Shown piece after piece: positions 55,292 through 64,000 of a stretch of 64,000 nt of DNA. The stretch is from Ga0077560 sp046330435 (GTDB lineage: Bacteria > Actinomycetota > Thermoleophilia > Miltoncostaeales > Miltoncostaeaceae): NCBI GenBank assembly GCA_046330435.1, contig JAXLST010000005.1, positions 62,001 through 126,000 of the forward strand, in the 5' to 3' direction. The translations under genes were made by a program, and so were the position numbers. The notes below the pieces were generated by a model. The model did no database searches, was not told the DNA's origin, and saw only the letters and a program-made list of their open reading frames with translations. Every line of letters begins with the position of its first letter. Within the stretch, counting starts at the first letter, position 1.

Positions 55292-56681
55292 GGTACGCGT
55301 CGATGGTTCGCACGCCGATCACGTACACGGTCCGCCCGGCCGCCACGGCGGGTGAGTACCGGCCGTCGTCGCCCCGGTACCGCACACGGCCCGTCGCCGT
55401 GGCCAGCCCCCAGGTGCGGCGCGGCTGCCCGGGGGCGGCCAGGACCGCCGTGTAGACGGTGTCCCCCACCACCGTCGCCGAGCCGGAGATGCGCCCGCCC
55501 ACGCGGAAGCTCCACCGCACCGCGCCGGTGCGGAGGTCGAGCGCCTGGAAGTCCCCGTCGTAATCCCCGATGAACACCGTGTTCCGCGCGATCGCGGGAC
55601 TGGAGTACACATACGCGCCGGTGGCGTGGCGCCACAGGACGGTCCCCGTGCGGGCGTCCACGCACACCACCTGGCCGCCCACGTCGCCGATCACGACGCG
55701 GTTGCCGCTCACCCCCGGCCCGCCGTACAGCCGGGCGCCGACGTCGGTGCTCCACACCCGCCGGCCGGTGCGGGCGTTCACCGCGGTGAGCACCCCGGAG
55801 TAGTCGCCGAACACCACGTTGGGGCCGGCCTTCGCCGCGCTGCCCTTGATGTCGGCACCCGCCCGGTACGTCCACCTGGGTTTGCCGTTGCGGAGGTTCA
55901 GGGCCGTGAGCGTGCCGTTCCACGCCCCGAAGTACGCGGTGTCCTCCAGGATGAGCGGCGAGCTCTCGATGGGGCTGCCGCCGTTCGAGTACTCCCACAG
56001 CCGGGTGCCGGTGGTGAGCCGGTAGGCGGTGAACAGGCCGTCCATCGAGGTGACGTACGCGCGGCGGCCGCCGATCGCCGGCGAGGAGGCGATGTAGCTG
56101 CGGCGCTTCTGCGTCCACAGCTGGCGGCCCGTGCGGGCGTCGATGCCGAACACCCGGCCCGCGTTGTTGCCCACCACCAGCACGCCGTCCTTCACCGCCG
56201 GCGGGAACTCCAGCAGGCGCTTGCCGTCGAAGCGCCACGCCCTGCGCACGGATCCGGCGACCGGGGCCCGCACGTACGGGTTGAAGCGGGTGCGCTCCGG
56301 GTTCACGCCGTACTCGGGGCTCTGCAGGCGCTGGTCGTACACGCGCACCGTCGCGCCGCGGGGGGTCACGTCCCCCGCGCCCGCGGACCAGCCGGTCTTC
56401 CGGACGCGCACGACGGCGGTGCCCTGCGGCACCGTCACGGAACCGTCGGCGCCGGTGGTGAGGCGCTCACCCGTGGCGCCGGCCGCGGTGACCGGGGCGA
56501 CCGAGGCGCCCGGCACCGGGGTGCCGAGGTCGCCGTCGACGACCCGCACGGTGATCCCGGCAACCGGTTCGGTCGTGGGCGTGGGGGCGGGGTCGTCGCC
56601 CCCGCCACCGCCGCAGCCGGCGAGGCCGCCGGCCGCGAAGAGGAGCGCGAGGCCCGCCCCGGCGCTACGCCCGGCCCGCAT
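55275..56681 (-). CDS. beta-propeller lipoprotein
   Basis: 468 residues. Lipoprotein signal with lipobox LAGC at residues 20-23, Gly/Asp/Pro/Thr linker, a carboxypeptidase-regulatory-like beta domain (about 40-115) and a seven- or eight-bladed PQQ-like propeller (GIDARTGRQLWTQKRR, ALNLRNGKPRWTYRAG, CVDARTGTVLWRHATG, ALDLRTGAVRWSFRVG). Anchored to the outer face of the membrane. ATG overlaps the Wzz-like gene by 17 bp. Confidence 0.88.
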   Translation of the reverse strand: MRAGRSAGAGLALLFAAGGLAGCGGGGGDDPAPTPTTEPVAGITVRVVDGDLGTPVPGASVAPVTAAGATGERLTTGADGSVTVPQGTAVVRVRKTGWSAGAGDVTPRGATVRVYDQRLQSPEYGVNPERTRFNPYVRAPVAGSVRRAWRFDGKRLLEFPPAVKDGVLVVGNNAGRVFGIDARTGRQLWTQKRRSYIASSPAIGGRRAYVTSMDGLFTAYRLTTGTRLWEYSNGGSPIESSPLILEDTAYFGAWNGTLTALNLRNGKPRWTYRAGADIKGSAAKAGPNVVFGDYSGVLTAVNARTGRRVWSTDVGARLYGGPGVSGNRVVIGDVGGQVVCVDARTGTVLWRHATGAYVYSSPAIARNTVFIGDYDGDFQALDLRTGAVRWSFRVGGRISGSATVVGDTVYTAVLAAPGQPRRTWGLATATGRVRYRGDDGRYSPAVAAGRTVYVIGVRTIDAYRAPAR

Positions 56682-57504
56682 CGGCTGCGCGGGCCGCGGG
56701 GCTCCCCCGCCAGACGAAGGTCGCCAGGACGCCCAGCGCGAACGCGATGAGCCCGGCGAGCACGATGGACTGCACGCGCTTGGGGCCGGTGCCGGAGCTG
56801 CTGGCCCGCTCGGCCTGCGTGAGGGCCTGCGGGGCCTCCACCTGGTCGGCCTTGCGCAGCAGGACCTCGTCGTCGTCGGCCTGCTGGCGGGCGTCGTCGA
56901 GCTGCTGCACGGCGGACGTCAGGGCCAGCTGGATCAGGTCGGCCTGGCCCGCCGGGGCGGACGCCAGCCGCGCGCGGAGCTTCGCGGCCTCGGCGATGAG
57001 CCCGTCCACCTCCTGCCGGCTGCGGGCCACCTGGCCCTCGTAGACCTTCCGGGTCTCACGGTACGCGGTGCTCACGTCCTCCAGGACGTTGTCCGCGTAG
57101 GCGTTGGCGATCTCCACCGCGAGCTTCCGGTTCTTGTCCGTGGACGTGACCGTCAGGATCGTGGGCAGGTTGCCGGCGGTGCCGTTCACGCGCGGGGCGC
57201 TGAGCGTCACGGCGCTGCGGACCCGGCTGGGCGACACGCCCGCCGCGTCGGCGACCTTCCGCACGATCGCGTCGCTGTCGAGCGCCAGCGGGGCGACGGT
57301 GGGGTTGGTGAAGGGCGTCTGCACGGGCACGCCGGCGATCGTGGTCGCCTGGCCCAGGTACACGCGCGCGGTGGCGGTGTACTCCGGGGAGCGGGCGACC
57401 GAGAGGAGGATCCCGACGACGATGCCGACGACGGTTGCGATGAGGATGAGCCAGCGGCCGCTCCACGCGACGCGCAGGTAATCCCGGAGGGTGACTTCGT
57501 TCAC
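56665..57504 (-). CDS. Wzz/YveK-type chain-length determinant protein
   Basis: 279 residues. Two membrane helices (about 20-38 and 248-268) flank a coiled-coil periplasmic domain; N-terminal VTLRDYLRVAWSGRWLILI and C-terminal GLIAFALGVLATFVWRG. No tyrosine-kinase domain is fused and no separate BY-kinase gene lies in the visible operon. Proposed to set polymer length. GTG at 57504. Confidence 0.88.
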   Translation of the reverse strand: MNEVTLRDYLRVAWSGRWLILIATVVGIVVGILLSVARSPEYTATARVYLGQATTIAGVPVQTPFTNPTVAPLALDSDAIVRKVADAAGVSPSRVRSAVTLSAPRVNGTAGNLPTILTVTSTDKNRKLAVEIANAYADNVLEDVSTAYRETRKVYEGQVARSRQEVDGLIAEAAKLRARLASAPAGQADLIQLALTSAVQQLDDARQQADDDEVLLRKADQVEAPQALTQAERASSSGTGPKRVQSIVLAGLIAFALGVLATFVWRGSPAARAADAGRA

Positions 57505-57520
57505 GGTGGGCGACTCTACT

Positions 57521-57556
57521 TGAGAACTTCGGTGGCGTTTGCCCCCGAAGTTCTCA
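57521..57556 (-). promoter_or_regulatory. perfect 12-bp inverted repeat between sugar transferase and Wzz genes
   Basis: TGAGAACTTCGG (57521-57532) and CCGAAGTTCTCA (57545-57556), 12-nt spacer in which GGC and GCC can pair further. It begins at the stop codon of the upstream gene and ends 17 nt before the GTG of wzz. In RNA it is a strong hairpin without U-run: partial terminator, RNA stabiliser or operator. Confidence 0.6.
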
Positions 57557-58195
57557 GTCCCGGGGCTTCTCGGGAAGGTCGAACGCCGGCGCCGCGTCGC
57601 GGTAGTGGTTGTCGCTGCGGCGCAGGAGCATGAGCGCGGTGCGGGCGATGATCGCCAGGTCGCGGCGCATGCTCCAGTTCTCGATGTACCGGATGTCGAT
57701 CTCGATGCGCTCCGACCAGGGCAGGAGCTGGCGGCCGGTCACCTGGGCGAGGCCGGTGACGCCGGGGCGGGCGAGCAGCCGGCGGCGCTGGTGCTCGGTG
57801 TAGCGCTCCACCTGCTCGGGGACGGTCGGGCGCGGGCCCACGAGGCTCATGTCGCCGCGGACGACGTTGATGAGCTGGGGGAGCTCGTCGAGCGAGGTCT
57901 TGCGCAGGATGTTCCCGGCACGGGTGATGCGGCTGTCGTTGGAGACGACGCGGATGCCCGTGCCCATCTGCTGTGCGCCGACGACCATGGTGCGGAACTT
58001 GAGGACCTTGAAGGGCCGTCCGCCCTCGCCGATGCGGGTCTGCTTGAACAGGGCGGGGCCCGGGGAGTCGCGGCGCACCCACAGGGCGATGGCCGCCATG
58101 ACGGGGCTCGCGGCGACCAGCAGGGGCACCGCCACGGCGAGGTCGAGGGCCCGCTTGGCGCGCCCGCCGACGGGGTCGGTGAGGTCCATGGTCAT
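57554..58195 (-). CDS. undecaprenyl-phosphate sugar-1-phosphate transferase
   Basis: 213 residues, EpsL/WcaJ-C type initiating enzyme that loads the first sugar-phosphate on undecaprenyl phosphate. One membrane segment (LDLAVAVPLLVAASPVMAAI), then SPGPALFKQTRIGEGGRPF, KFRTM, KTSLDELPQLINVVRGDMSL, GPRP, and RPGVTGLAQVTGR, all diagnostic. ATG 58195 overlaps the glycosyltransferase stop (ATGA). Confidence 0.94.
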   Translation of the reverse strand: MTMDLTDPVGGRAKRALDLAVAVPLLVAASPVMAAIALWVRRDSPGPALFKQTRIGEGGRPFKVLKFRTMVVGAQQMGTGIRVVSNDSRITRAGNILRKTSLDELPQLINVVRGDMSLVGPRPTVPEQVERYTEHQRRRLLARPGVTGLAQVTGRQLLPWSERIEIDIRYIENWSMRRDLAIIARTALMLLRRSDNHYRDAAPAFDLPEKPRD

Positions 58196-59403
58196 GCCGC
58201 GGACTCCACCACGTCGACGAACCTCCTGGCCAGCACCCGCCGGTCGTAGCGCTCCAGGGCGAGGGCCAGACCGCGCCGGCCGATCTCCGCCCGTGCGGGG
58301 TCGTCGGCGAGGGCGGCGATTACATCGGCCATCGCGCGGGCGTCCTCCGGCGGCGTGCAGGCGCCGCAGTCCGCCTCCCGGATGAGCCGGGTGAGCTCCC
58401 CCTCCGGCGCGGAGGCCAGGATGGGACGGGAGGCGGCGAGGTAGTCGAACACCTTGTTGGGCAGGGCGCCCGCGAACAGCTCGCGGTCCTGGTACGGCAG
58501 CAGGCACACGTCGGCGCGGGCGATGATCGCCGGGACCTCCCGCTTGGGGACGGAGTCCACGAACACCACGTTCGGGAGGCCCATCTGCGCGGCCTTCTCG
58601 ACGAGGCGGGCCTTCTGGTCGCCGCCGCCCACCAGCACCACCCGGATCTCGGGACGGCCGCGCAGGAGGTCGGCGGCCTCCAGGACGGTGTCGAGGCTGC
58701 TGTACGTGCCGTGGTTGCCCACGTACATCGCCACGACGGCGTCATCCGGCACGCCGGGGATCGCGGCGGGGGCGTGCTCGCCGCCGGCGTAGTCCAGGTC
58801 CACCCCGTTGGTGATGAGGGTGACCTTCTTCTCGGGGATGCCCTTGGCGATGATGCCGTCCCGGATCCCCTCGGTGAGGGCGATGATGCGGTCGGCCCGG
58901 CGGTAGCAGAAGCGCTCCAGCCAGGTGGCGGCCGCGATGGTCGCCCTGTCGTTCACCAGCCCCATGGTGACGGCGGAATCGGGCCACAGGTCCCGGATCT
59001 CCAGCACGAACGGGGCGCGCCGGAGCATCGCCAGGACGGCGGCGGCGCCCGCGGCGGGCAGCGACGGCGAGGAGGCCACCACGACCTGGGGCTTCGGGAC
59101 CCGGGTCATCGCGACCGACGCCCACCAGGCGAAGCTCGCGTAGTTGCCCAGGCGCGAGCGCAGGTCCCGGCCGTAGCCGGGGGTCGAGTAGACGCGCCAC
59201 ATGTCGAGGCCGTCCTCGGTCTCCCGGACGATCTTCCTCCCGGCGTACCGCTCGGGGATCGTGCGCTCCTTGTGCTGCACGTAGGAGGTCACGACCGACA
59301 CCTCGTGCCCGGCCTGGGCGAGGGCGCGGGTGTGCTGCCAGTGGCGCACCCCGCCCGGCTGGTTCGCCGACACGAAGTACTGGGACACGTACAGCACGCG
59401 CAT
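58192..59403 (-). CDS. glycosyltransferase family 4 (WbuB-like)
   Basis: 403 residues, GT-B. N-terminal YVSQYFVSANQPGGVRHWQH (acceptor loop), VVASSPSLPAAG and EIRDLWPDSAVTMG (typical of WbuB/fucosaminyl-type transferases), and C-terminal DLDYAGGEHAP with the EPY-like ALPNKVFDYLAASRPILAS donor motif. TGATG overlap with the preceding fusion gene. Confidence 0.92.
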   Translation of the reverse strand: MRVLYVSQYFVSANQPGGVRHWQHTRALAQAGHEVSVVTSYVQHKERTIPERYAGRKIVRETEDGLDMWRVYSTPGYGRDLRSRLGNYASFAWWASVAMTRVPKPQVVVASSPSLPAAGAAAVLAMLRRAPFVLEIRDLWPDSAVTMGLVNDRATIAAATWLERFCYRRADRIIALTEGIRDGIIAKGIPEKKVTLITNGVDLDYAGGEHAPAAIPGVPDDAVVAMYVGNHGTYSSLDTVLEAADLLRGRPEIRVVLVGGGDQKARLVEKAAQMGLPNVVFVDSVPKREVPAIIARADVCLLPYQDRELFAGALPNKVFDYLAASRPILASAPEGELTRLIREADCGACTPPEDARAMADVIAALADDPARAEIGRRGLALALERYDRRVLARRFVDVVESAA

Positions 59404-61754
59404 CAGCGGACCCCCAGGAGGCCGGCGTAGAAGGTGGTGAGGCGGCCGGCCTGCGCCTCGAACGCCAGGCCGTCCAGGAACGCCCGGCGGCCGGCGCGGC
59501 CCATGCGGGCGGCCTCCTCCGGGTCGCCCAGCAGGCGGTCGATGGCCGCGGCGTGGGCGGCCGGGTCGTCGGGCGGCACCAGGATCCCGCAGCCGGCGGC
59601 GCGGACGATCATCGCCATGCGGCCGATGTCGCTCGCCACCACGGGCCGGCCCGCGGCCATGGCCTCCACCAGCTTGGTGGGGACGGCGCGGGCGTAGTTG
59701 CCGTGGCGGGTGAGCGGGATCCAGGCGACGGCGGCGTCCGCCAGCAGCCCGGCGACCTCGCTGTGGTCCACGACCCCGAGCAGGGTGACGTTGTCGGGCA
59801 CCGGCCCGGGCTCCCCGGGGCCGGCCAGCACCAGGCGGGCGCCCGGCGCGGTGACCATGGGGAACGCCTCGAGCATGAGCGGCAGGCCGCGCAGGGGCCC
59901 CAGGCCGCCCACGTACAGCACGACCGGCTGCGTGGCGGGGGCGGGCTCCGGGAATGCGTCGCCCCATGGGGCGTTGGTGACCGAGGTGGCGGTGCGGGCC
60001 CCGGCGGCCGCGAACCGGGCGGCCAGGTCGCCGTTCACGCCCACCACGCCGTCCAGGCGGGCCGCGAGGGCCCGTTCGGCGCGGGCCGCGGCCCAGGCCA
60101 GCGGGACGCGGACGGGTGCGGGGAGCCACCGCTTGGTGCGGACCGTCTCGCCCAGGTACTCGTGCACGTCGTAGACGACGGGCGTGCCGGAGCGGCGCGC
60201 CAGCCACAGGGCGGCGGGCAGCAGCTCGGGGTCGTGCACGTGGAAGACGTCGGCGCCCGCCTTGCGGGCCCGCTCCGCCATCCGCCACCCCGCGGCCAGG
60301 CGGCGGCCGCGCCGCAGCCGGTCGTCGCAGGCCAGCACCCGGGCGTCCGCTCCGGCACGGGCCGCGGCGGCGGCCTCCTTGTGGAGGATCCGGACGTCGC
60401 GCGGCCGGTGGACGGTGGTGAGGTGCAGGATGCGCCGGCCCGACAGGTCCGCTCCCTCCGCGGGGGGCTGCGGGCTCACCGGCCCCAGCTCCGCGCCGCG
60501 GTCGGCCAGGTCGTCCAGGAGCGTCTCCCACAGGGCCCCGTAGCCGGGCGCGCGGTCGTCGGCGAGATACGTGTTGTGCCACAGCAGGCACGCCGCGCCG
60601 CCCGCCCGCCGCACCCTGTCGAGCACCGAAAGCGCCCGCTCACGGGCACCTTCCGCGTCGAGCTTGAGGTACGAGTGCAGGGTGGTGTCCATCACCGCGA
60701 GCGGCACCAGGCGCAGGTCCGCGGGCCGCTCCTCGCCCATCACCCAGGGCCGGAAGGGCCTGGCGATGCCGGCCGCGAACCCGGGGGTCTCGGCCCATCC
60801 GAGGCTGGAGTCGTACGCCACCCCGGCGTCCTCCAGCCAGCGCACGGTCTCGTGGTAGCGGAACCGCAGGTAGTGGTACCGCACGCCCACCACGCCGCCG
60901 CCCACCTCGGCCCGGAACGCCTCGAGCTCGGCCTTCAGCGCCCGGCCGTCCTCCGACGACGCGAAGGACGCGTGCAGGCCCACCTCGCCGCCGGCCGCGC
61001 GCACGGCGCGGGCCATGTCGGCGCGGGTGGCCTCGTAGACGGCCCGGGGGGTGCCGTCGAGCCGGTGCGCGTTGCGCCCGATGAAGTAGACCGTGGAGGC
61101 CAGGCCCCGGCGGCCGGTGGTCCACAGCAGCTCCGGGATGTTGTCCCACGGGTCCGGGCCGGCCAGGGTCCGCAGCGCGCGGACCGGGCTGCGCCGCGCG
61201 ATGCCCGCGAGCTGCTTGGGGCCCCTGCGCCGCACCCGGTCGATGTCGTGCGTGAGGAACACCGACCAGCCGCGCGGCTCCGGGCGGCCCAGCGCCCGCC
61301 GCAGCAGGGCGATGTAGCCCTCCACCGGGGGCTCCTCCGGATCCAGGCCCATGCGGGCGAAGGTGGTCTCGGCGTACGGCAGCCGGCCGAAGCGGTCGCG
61401 CTCCGGGACACACCACTCGTCCCAGCGGGCGAGCAGGTGGAACGCGCTCGCCACGATGTCGCCGGGGATGGGCAGGGCGGCGTCGCGCAGCGGGAAGAGG
61501 AACACCAGGTTCCCGATGCGGTGGGCCGCCGGGCCCGGGAAGGCCTCGCGGCCGTCGAAGAAGGCCTGGGCGATGTGGTCCGCGGGGATCCACACGGCCC
61601 CGTCGTCCGGCGTGCGCGGGCCGTACACCAGCTCCGCGGGCCCGTCGGTGAACACCGCCTCCTCGCCCAGGGCCTCGGCGAGGATGCCCAGCACCCAGCG
61701 GGCGCGCGGGACGAAGCGGTCCGGGCAGGCCTCGATGCGGACGGTCAGGCTCAT
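59403..61754 (-). CDS. polysaccharide deacetylase-like / glycosyltransferase 4 fusion
   Basis: 783 residues in one frame. Residues about 1-420: DUF7033-type N-terminus then a NodB-like deacetylase fold (FLTHDIDRVRRRG with the metal Asp, STVYFIGRNAHRL, GGEVGLHASF, and LLWHNTYLADD). Residues about 425-783: complete GT4 domain (ILHLTTVHRPRDVRILHKEA, DVFHVHDPELLPAALWLAR, VVLYVGGLGPLRGLPLML, AVPTKLVEAMAAGRPVVASD). The two are normally separate genes in such clusters. ATG overlaps the ATP-grasp stop (ATGA). Confidence 0.9.
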   Translation of the reverse strand: MSLTVRIEACPDRFVPRARWVLGILAEALGEEAVFTDGPAELVYGPRTPDDGAVWIPADHIAQAFFDGREAFPGPAAHRIGNLVFLFPLRDAALPIPGDIVASAFHLLARWDEWCVPERDRFGRLPYAETTFARMGLDPEEPPVEGYIALLRRALGRPEPRGWSVFLTHDIDRVRRRGPKQLAGIARRSPVRALRTLAGPDPWDNIPELLWTTGRRGLASTVYFIGRNAHRLDGTPRAVYEATRADMARAVRAAGGEVGLHASFASSEDGRALKAELEAFRAEVGGGVVGVRYHYLRFRYHETVRWLEDAGVAYDSSLGWAETPGFAAGIARPFRPWVMGEERPADLRLVPLAVMDTTLHSYLKLDAEGARERALSVLDRVRRAGGAACLLWHNTYLADDRAPGYGALWETLLDDLADRGAELGPVSPQPPAEGADLSGRRILHLTTVHRPRDVRILHKEAAAAARAGADARVLACDDRLRRGRRLAAGWRMAERARKAGADVFHVHDPELLPAALWLARRSGTPVVYDVHEYLGETVRTKRWLPAPVRVPLAWAAARAERALAARLDGVVGVNGDLAARFAAAGARTATSVTNAPWGDAFPEPAPATQPVVLYVGGLGPLRGLPLMLEAFPMVTAPGARLVLAGPGEPGPVPDNVTLLGVVDHSEVAGLLADAAVAWIPLTRHGNYARAVPTKLVEAMAAGRPVVASDIGRMAMIVRAAGCGILVPPDDPAAHAAAIDRLLGDPEEAARMGRAGRRAFLDGLAFEAQAGRLTTFYAGLLGVR

Positions 61755-62920
61755 GCGCCGCCCCCGCCCCGGCGCAGCATGCGGCCGTACGAGCGCATCG
61801 CCGGCCTGGGGTCCCGCAGCGACGCCACGCCGTCCACCAGCGGCGGCCGCAGCGATCGCGCGAACGCGCCCGCGCTCCAGCGGCCCCGGCGGATCTCCTT
61901 CACGCTGGCCGCCACGTGCTTGGGCAGCAGCGCCCAGCGGACGCCCGACCGGTGCCCCCCGGTCCAGTGCCGGGTCTCGCCGATGGCGTCGAGGTAGCAG
62001 GCGTACGGGAGGTTCACCCCGCTCGCGGTGGCCAGGGAGATCCACAGCCACGAGCGCGGGTTGACCTCGATGAGGTGGTCGCGGCCGTCCCGCGGGTCGC
62101 GCTTGACCTCGACCTGGGAGATGCCGTGGAAGCCCAGCTCGTCCAGCAGCGCGTGGCAGCGCTCGGCGAACGCGGGGTCCCAGTGGGCCTCCGCGCTGCG
62201 CGCCGTGCCGAACTCCGGCGGCCACTGGCGCAGCTTGCGGCCCGTGAACGAGGCGATGCGCTCACCGTCCGCCCCCCGGTAGCTGCCCAGGGTCCACAGC
62301 TGCTCGTCGCCGCCCGGGATGACCTCCTGGATCTGCGGCCCGTACGGCGCGGCGTCCTCCCACCTGCGGCGCAGCTCCCCCTCGTCCTCGCAGCGCATGA
62401 CCTGCACGCGGAAGCGCCGGCGGAACTCCGGGGCGTAGCGGGGTTTGAGGATGACCGGGTACCGCAGGCCCGCGTCGCGCACCGCCTCCACGGGATCGGC
62501 GTCCTCGGCGGGGTCGGTGGTGCCGGGTCGCGGGAAGCCGATGCGCCGGGCGGCGGCGTGCTGGCCGCCCTTGTCCATGATCACCCGCATGCGCTCCCAC
62601 TCCGTCCAGGGGCGGCGCAGGACGGCGTCCACCTCGGCCTCGCGCGGGCCGATGGCGGCGATGGCCTCGTCGTGGGTGGGGAACAGGACGGGGCGGTCGC
62701 CCAGCTGGCGGGCGATGGCGATGAGGTCGTCCACGAACCGGTCGGGCTCGGTGAGCGGGTCGGCGGTGTGAGCGGGGTGGGCGTACCGGGACGTCTTGCC
62801 CAGCGCGGCCGGGTCGTGGTCGGCGGCCAGCACGCGCACGCCCTCGGCGGCCAGGGCCCGGATGATCCCCAGGCTGTTGGGCCCGGAGGCCTGCAGGACG
62901 ATGGCGGCGGGGCGCCTCAT
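61751..62920 (-). CDS. ATP-grasp domain protein
   Basis: 389 residues. ATP-grasp fold: N-terminal LQASGPNSLGIIRALAAEG, PVLFPTHDEAIAAI, middle YPVILKPRY, and ISQVEVKRDPRDG followed by LIEVNPRSWLWISLATASG (metal ligands Glu/Asn). Members in surface-polysaccharide clusters attach amino acids or other carboxylates to sugars; the substrate is unknown. ATG overlaps the downstream-coordinate gene by 4 bp. Confidence 0.9.
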   Translation of the reverse strand: MRRPAAIVLQASGPNSLGIIRALAAEGVRVLAADHDPAALGKTSRYAHPAHTADPLTEPDRFVDDLIAIARQLGDRPVLFPTHDEAIAAIGPREAEVDAVLRRPWTEWERMRVIMDKGGQHAAARRIGFPRPGTTDPAEDADPVEAVRDAGLRYPVILKPRYAPEFRRRFRVQVMRCEDEGELRRRWEDAAPYGPQIQEVIPGGDEQLWTLGSYRGADGERIASFTGRKLRQWPPEFGTARSAEAHWDPAFAERCHALLDELGFHGISQVEVKRDPRDGRDHLIEVNPRSWLWISLATASGVNLPYACYLDAIGETRHWTGGHRSGVRWALLPKHVAASVKEIRRGRWSAGAFARSLRPPLVDGVASLRDPRPAMRSYGRMLRRGGGGA

Positions 62921-64000
62921 CCGACCAGCTCCGCGTACAGCTCGGCGTTGCGGCGGGCGTTGGCCGCCCAGGTGTACTCGTCCCGGCCCACCTCCAGCGC
63001 TTGCGCGGCGAGGCGGTCCCGCAGGCCGGGCTCGTCGAGCATCCGCGCCAGCGCCGCGTGCAGCGCCTCGGCGTCGCCCGCGGGCACCAGCAGCCCGGTC
63101 TCACCGTCGCGCACGATCTCGGGCGTGCCGTCGACGGCGGTGGCCACCACCGGCCGCCCGCAGTTGAGCGCCTCGCAGCACACGGTCGGCAGGCCCTCGG
63201 AGTGGCTGGGCAGCACGAAGAACTCCCCGGCCGCCATGTACCAGGCCACGTCGTCGTGGGGGATCTTGCCGACGAAGCGGATGCGGTCCGCGATCCCCAG
63301 CTCCCGCGCCCGGGCCTCCAGCGGCTCGCGCAGCTCGCCGATGCCGCCGGCCACCAGCAGCGGGGCGCCGCCGTCGCGCCGCGCGGCCAGCAGCCCCCAG
63401 GCCTCCACCAGCACGTCCACGCCCTTGCGCGGCACCAGCTTGCCCACGTAGGTCACCACGCGCTCGTCCTGCGGCAGCCCCAGCCGGTCGCGGGCCTCGG
63501 CCATGTCGTGCGGCATGAACACGCTGGTGTCGGCCCCGTTGGCCACCACCTGCACGGGCCGCCGGGGGGTGCCGCACGCCTCCGCCTCGCCCCGGATCGC
63601 CCGGCTGACGGTCACGATCTGGTCGATGGACTCCACCGCCTCGCGCACGCGGTCGCGCAGGGCCGCGCTGCGGGCGGGCAGGTCGATCACGTCCGCGCGG
63701 TGGGCGGTCGCCAGCACCGGCACGCCGAGCTCGGCCCCCACGCGGGCCGCGGCCCAGCCGTCGGGCACCAGCATGTGGGCGTGGATGACGTCGAACGGCC
63801 AGCGCGCGTGGATGCGCTTGAGCGGCTTGCGGATGGCCCACAGCATGGCGTCGGCGTTGCGGGCGCCGAGCCGCGCGCCCGGCAGGGTGAGCTTGCGGGG
63901 GTAGATGACCGGCACGCCGTCGATGACGTCGGTCCCCGGGACGTCGTGGTACGCGCTCCAGCGGTCGAGGAACGGCGGCGCCCAGCCCTTGGGCGACATC
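62917..64000 (-). CDS. glycosyltransferase family 4, N-terminus outside window
   Basis: 361 residues visible, continuing past the window edge. GT-B C-terminal half: VTYVGKLVPRKGVDVLVEAW, IRFVGKIPHDDVAWYMAAG, FVLPSHSEGLPTVCCEALNCGRPVVA (EGLP/E-x7-E donor motif). N-terminal half has VIHAHMLVPDGWAAARVG. The ATG at 63999 is probably internal because the first strand of the fold is missing. Confidence 0.9.
   Translation of the reverse strand, partial: MSPKGWAPPFLDRWSAYHDVPGTDVIDGVPVIYPRKLTLPGARLGARNADAMLWAIRKPLKRIHARWPFDVIHAHMLVPDGWAAARVGAELGVPVLATAHRADVIDLPARSAALRDRVREAVESIDQIVTVSRAIRGEAEACGTPRRPVQVVANGADTSVFMPHDMAEARDRLGLPQDERVVTYVGKLVPRKGVDVLVEAWGLLAARRDGGAPLLVAGGIGELREPLEARARELGIADRIRFVGKIPHDDVAWYMAAGEFFVLPSHSEGLPTVCCEALNCGRPVVATAVDGTPEIVRDGETGLLVPAGDAEALHAALARMLDEPGLRDRLAAQALEVGRDEYTWAANARRNAELYAELVG

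Overview
The window is about 73% G+C and dense with genes, which overlap by 4 bp at many junctions. Gene content points to Actinomycetota: NuoLMN, a eukaryote-type IleS, DciA, a YkuD L,D-transpeptidase, Ku and NarL-type regulators. A deep branch such as Thermoleophilia fits, but that is an inference from style and content. The window contains the chromosomal replication origin region. I see no rRNA, CRISPR array, insertion sequence, integrase or island of divergent base composition.

Layout. (1) 1-4057: the 3' end of a nuo operon (nuoL partial, nuoM, nuoN). (2) 4.2-13.8 kb: mixed housekeeping and envelope genes: a secreted multi-domain protein, a TauE/SafE permease split into two half-length ORFs, trehalose-phosphatase, PolX, a YkuD L,D-transpeptidase, a twin-CHRD secreted protein, and a TetR regulator divergent from a DJ-1/PfpI gene and an F420-type reductase. 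(3) 13.8-19.7 kb: ileS with a HAD phosphatase, then an alpha/beta-hydrolase-fold protein lacking its serine, a lipid-kinase-like protein and a small ORF. (4) 26.6-19.7 kb, minus strand: a lipid-synthesis operon fabZ-fabH-fabD-fabG-fabF-phosphatase-accD-accA with no acpP. (5) 26.7-30.2 kb: stomatin-like protein, Ku, a GalT-like enzyme and a Calx-beta/RTX protein. (6) 30.3-45.6 kb: origin region. dnaA, dnaN, recF and dciA run left and rpmH-rnpA-yidD-yidC-khpB-GST-rsmG-parA-parB run right. gyrB-gyrA is inverted relative to the usual dnaN-recF-gyrBA order and converges on dciA. There are two candidate origin intergenic regions and a perfect parS that forms the start of rsmG. (7) 45.6-50 kb: a two-component system, tRNA-Ile(GAT), bifunctional nuclease, chorismate mutase, tatA and tatC. 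(8) 64-50 kb, minus strand: a cell-surface polysaccharide operon (glycosyltransferases, ATP-grasp, deacetylase-glycosyltransferase fusion, initiating sugar transferase, Wzz-like protein, two beta-propeller proteins, MurJ/Wzx-type flippase, membrane glycosyltransferase, ABC ATPase).

Recurring signals. Promoter -10 hexamers of TAnnnT type sit 6-9 nt before many start codons, which implies leaderless mRNAs. At three junctions (GalT-like, recF, flippase) the conserved N-terminus can only be encoded if translation begins at a CTG that overlaps the upstream TGA. Two conserved genes (rnpA and the membrane glycosyltransferase) each carry one surplus base that breaks the frame; this may be real or a sequence error.
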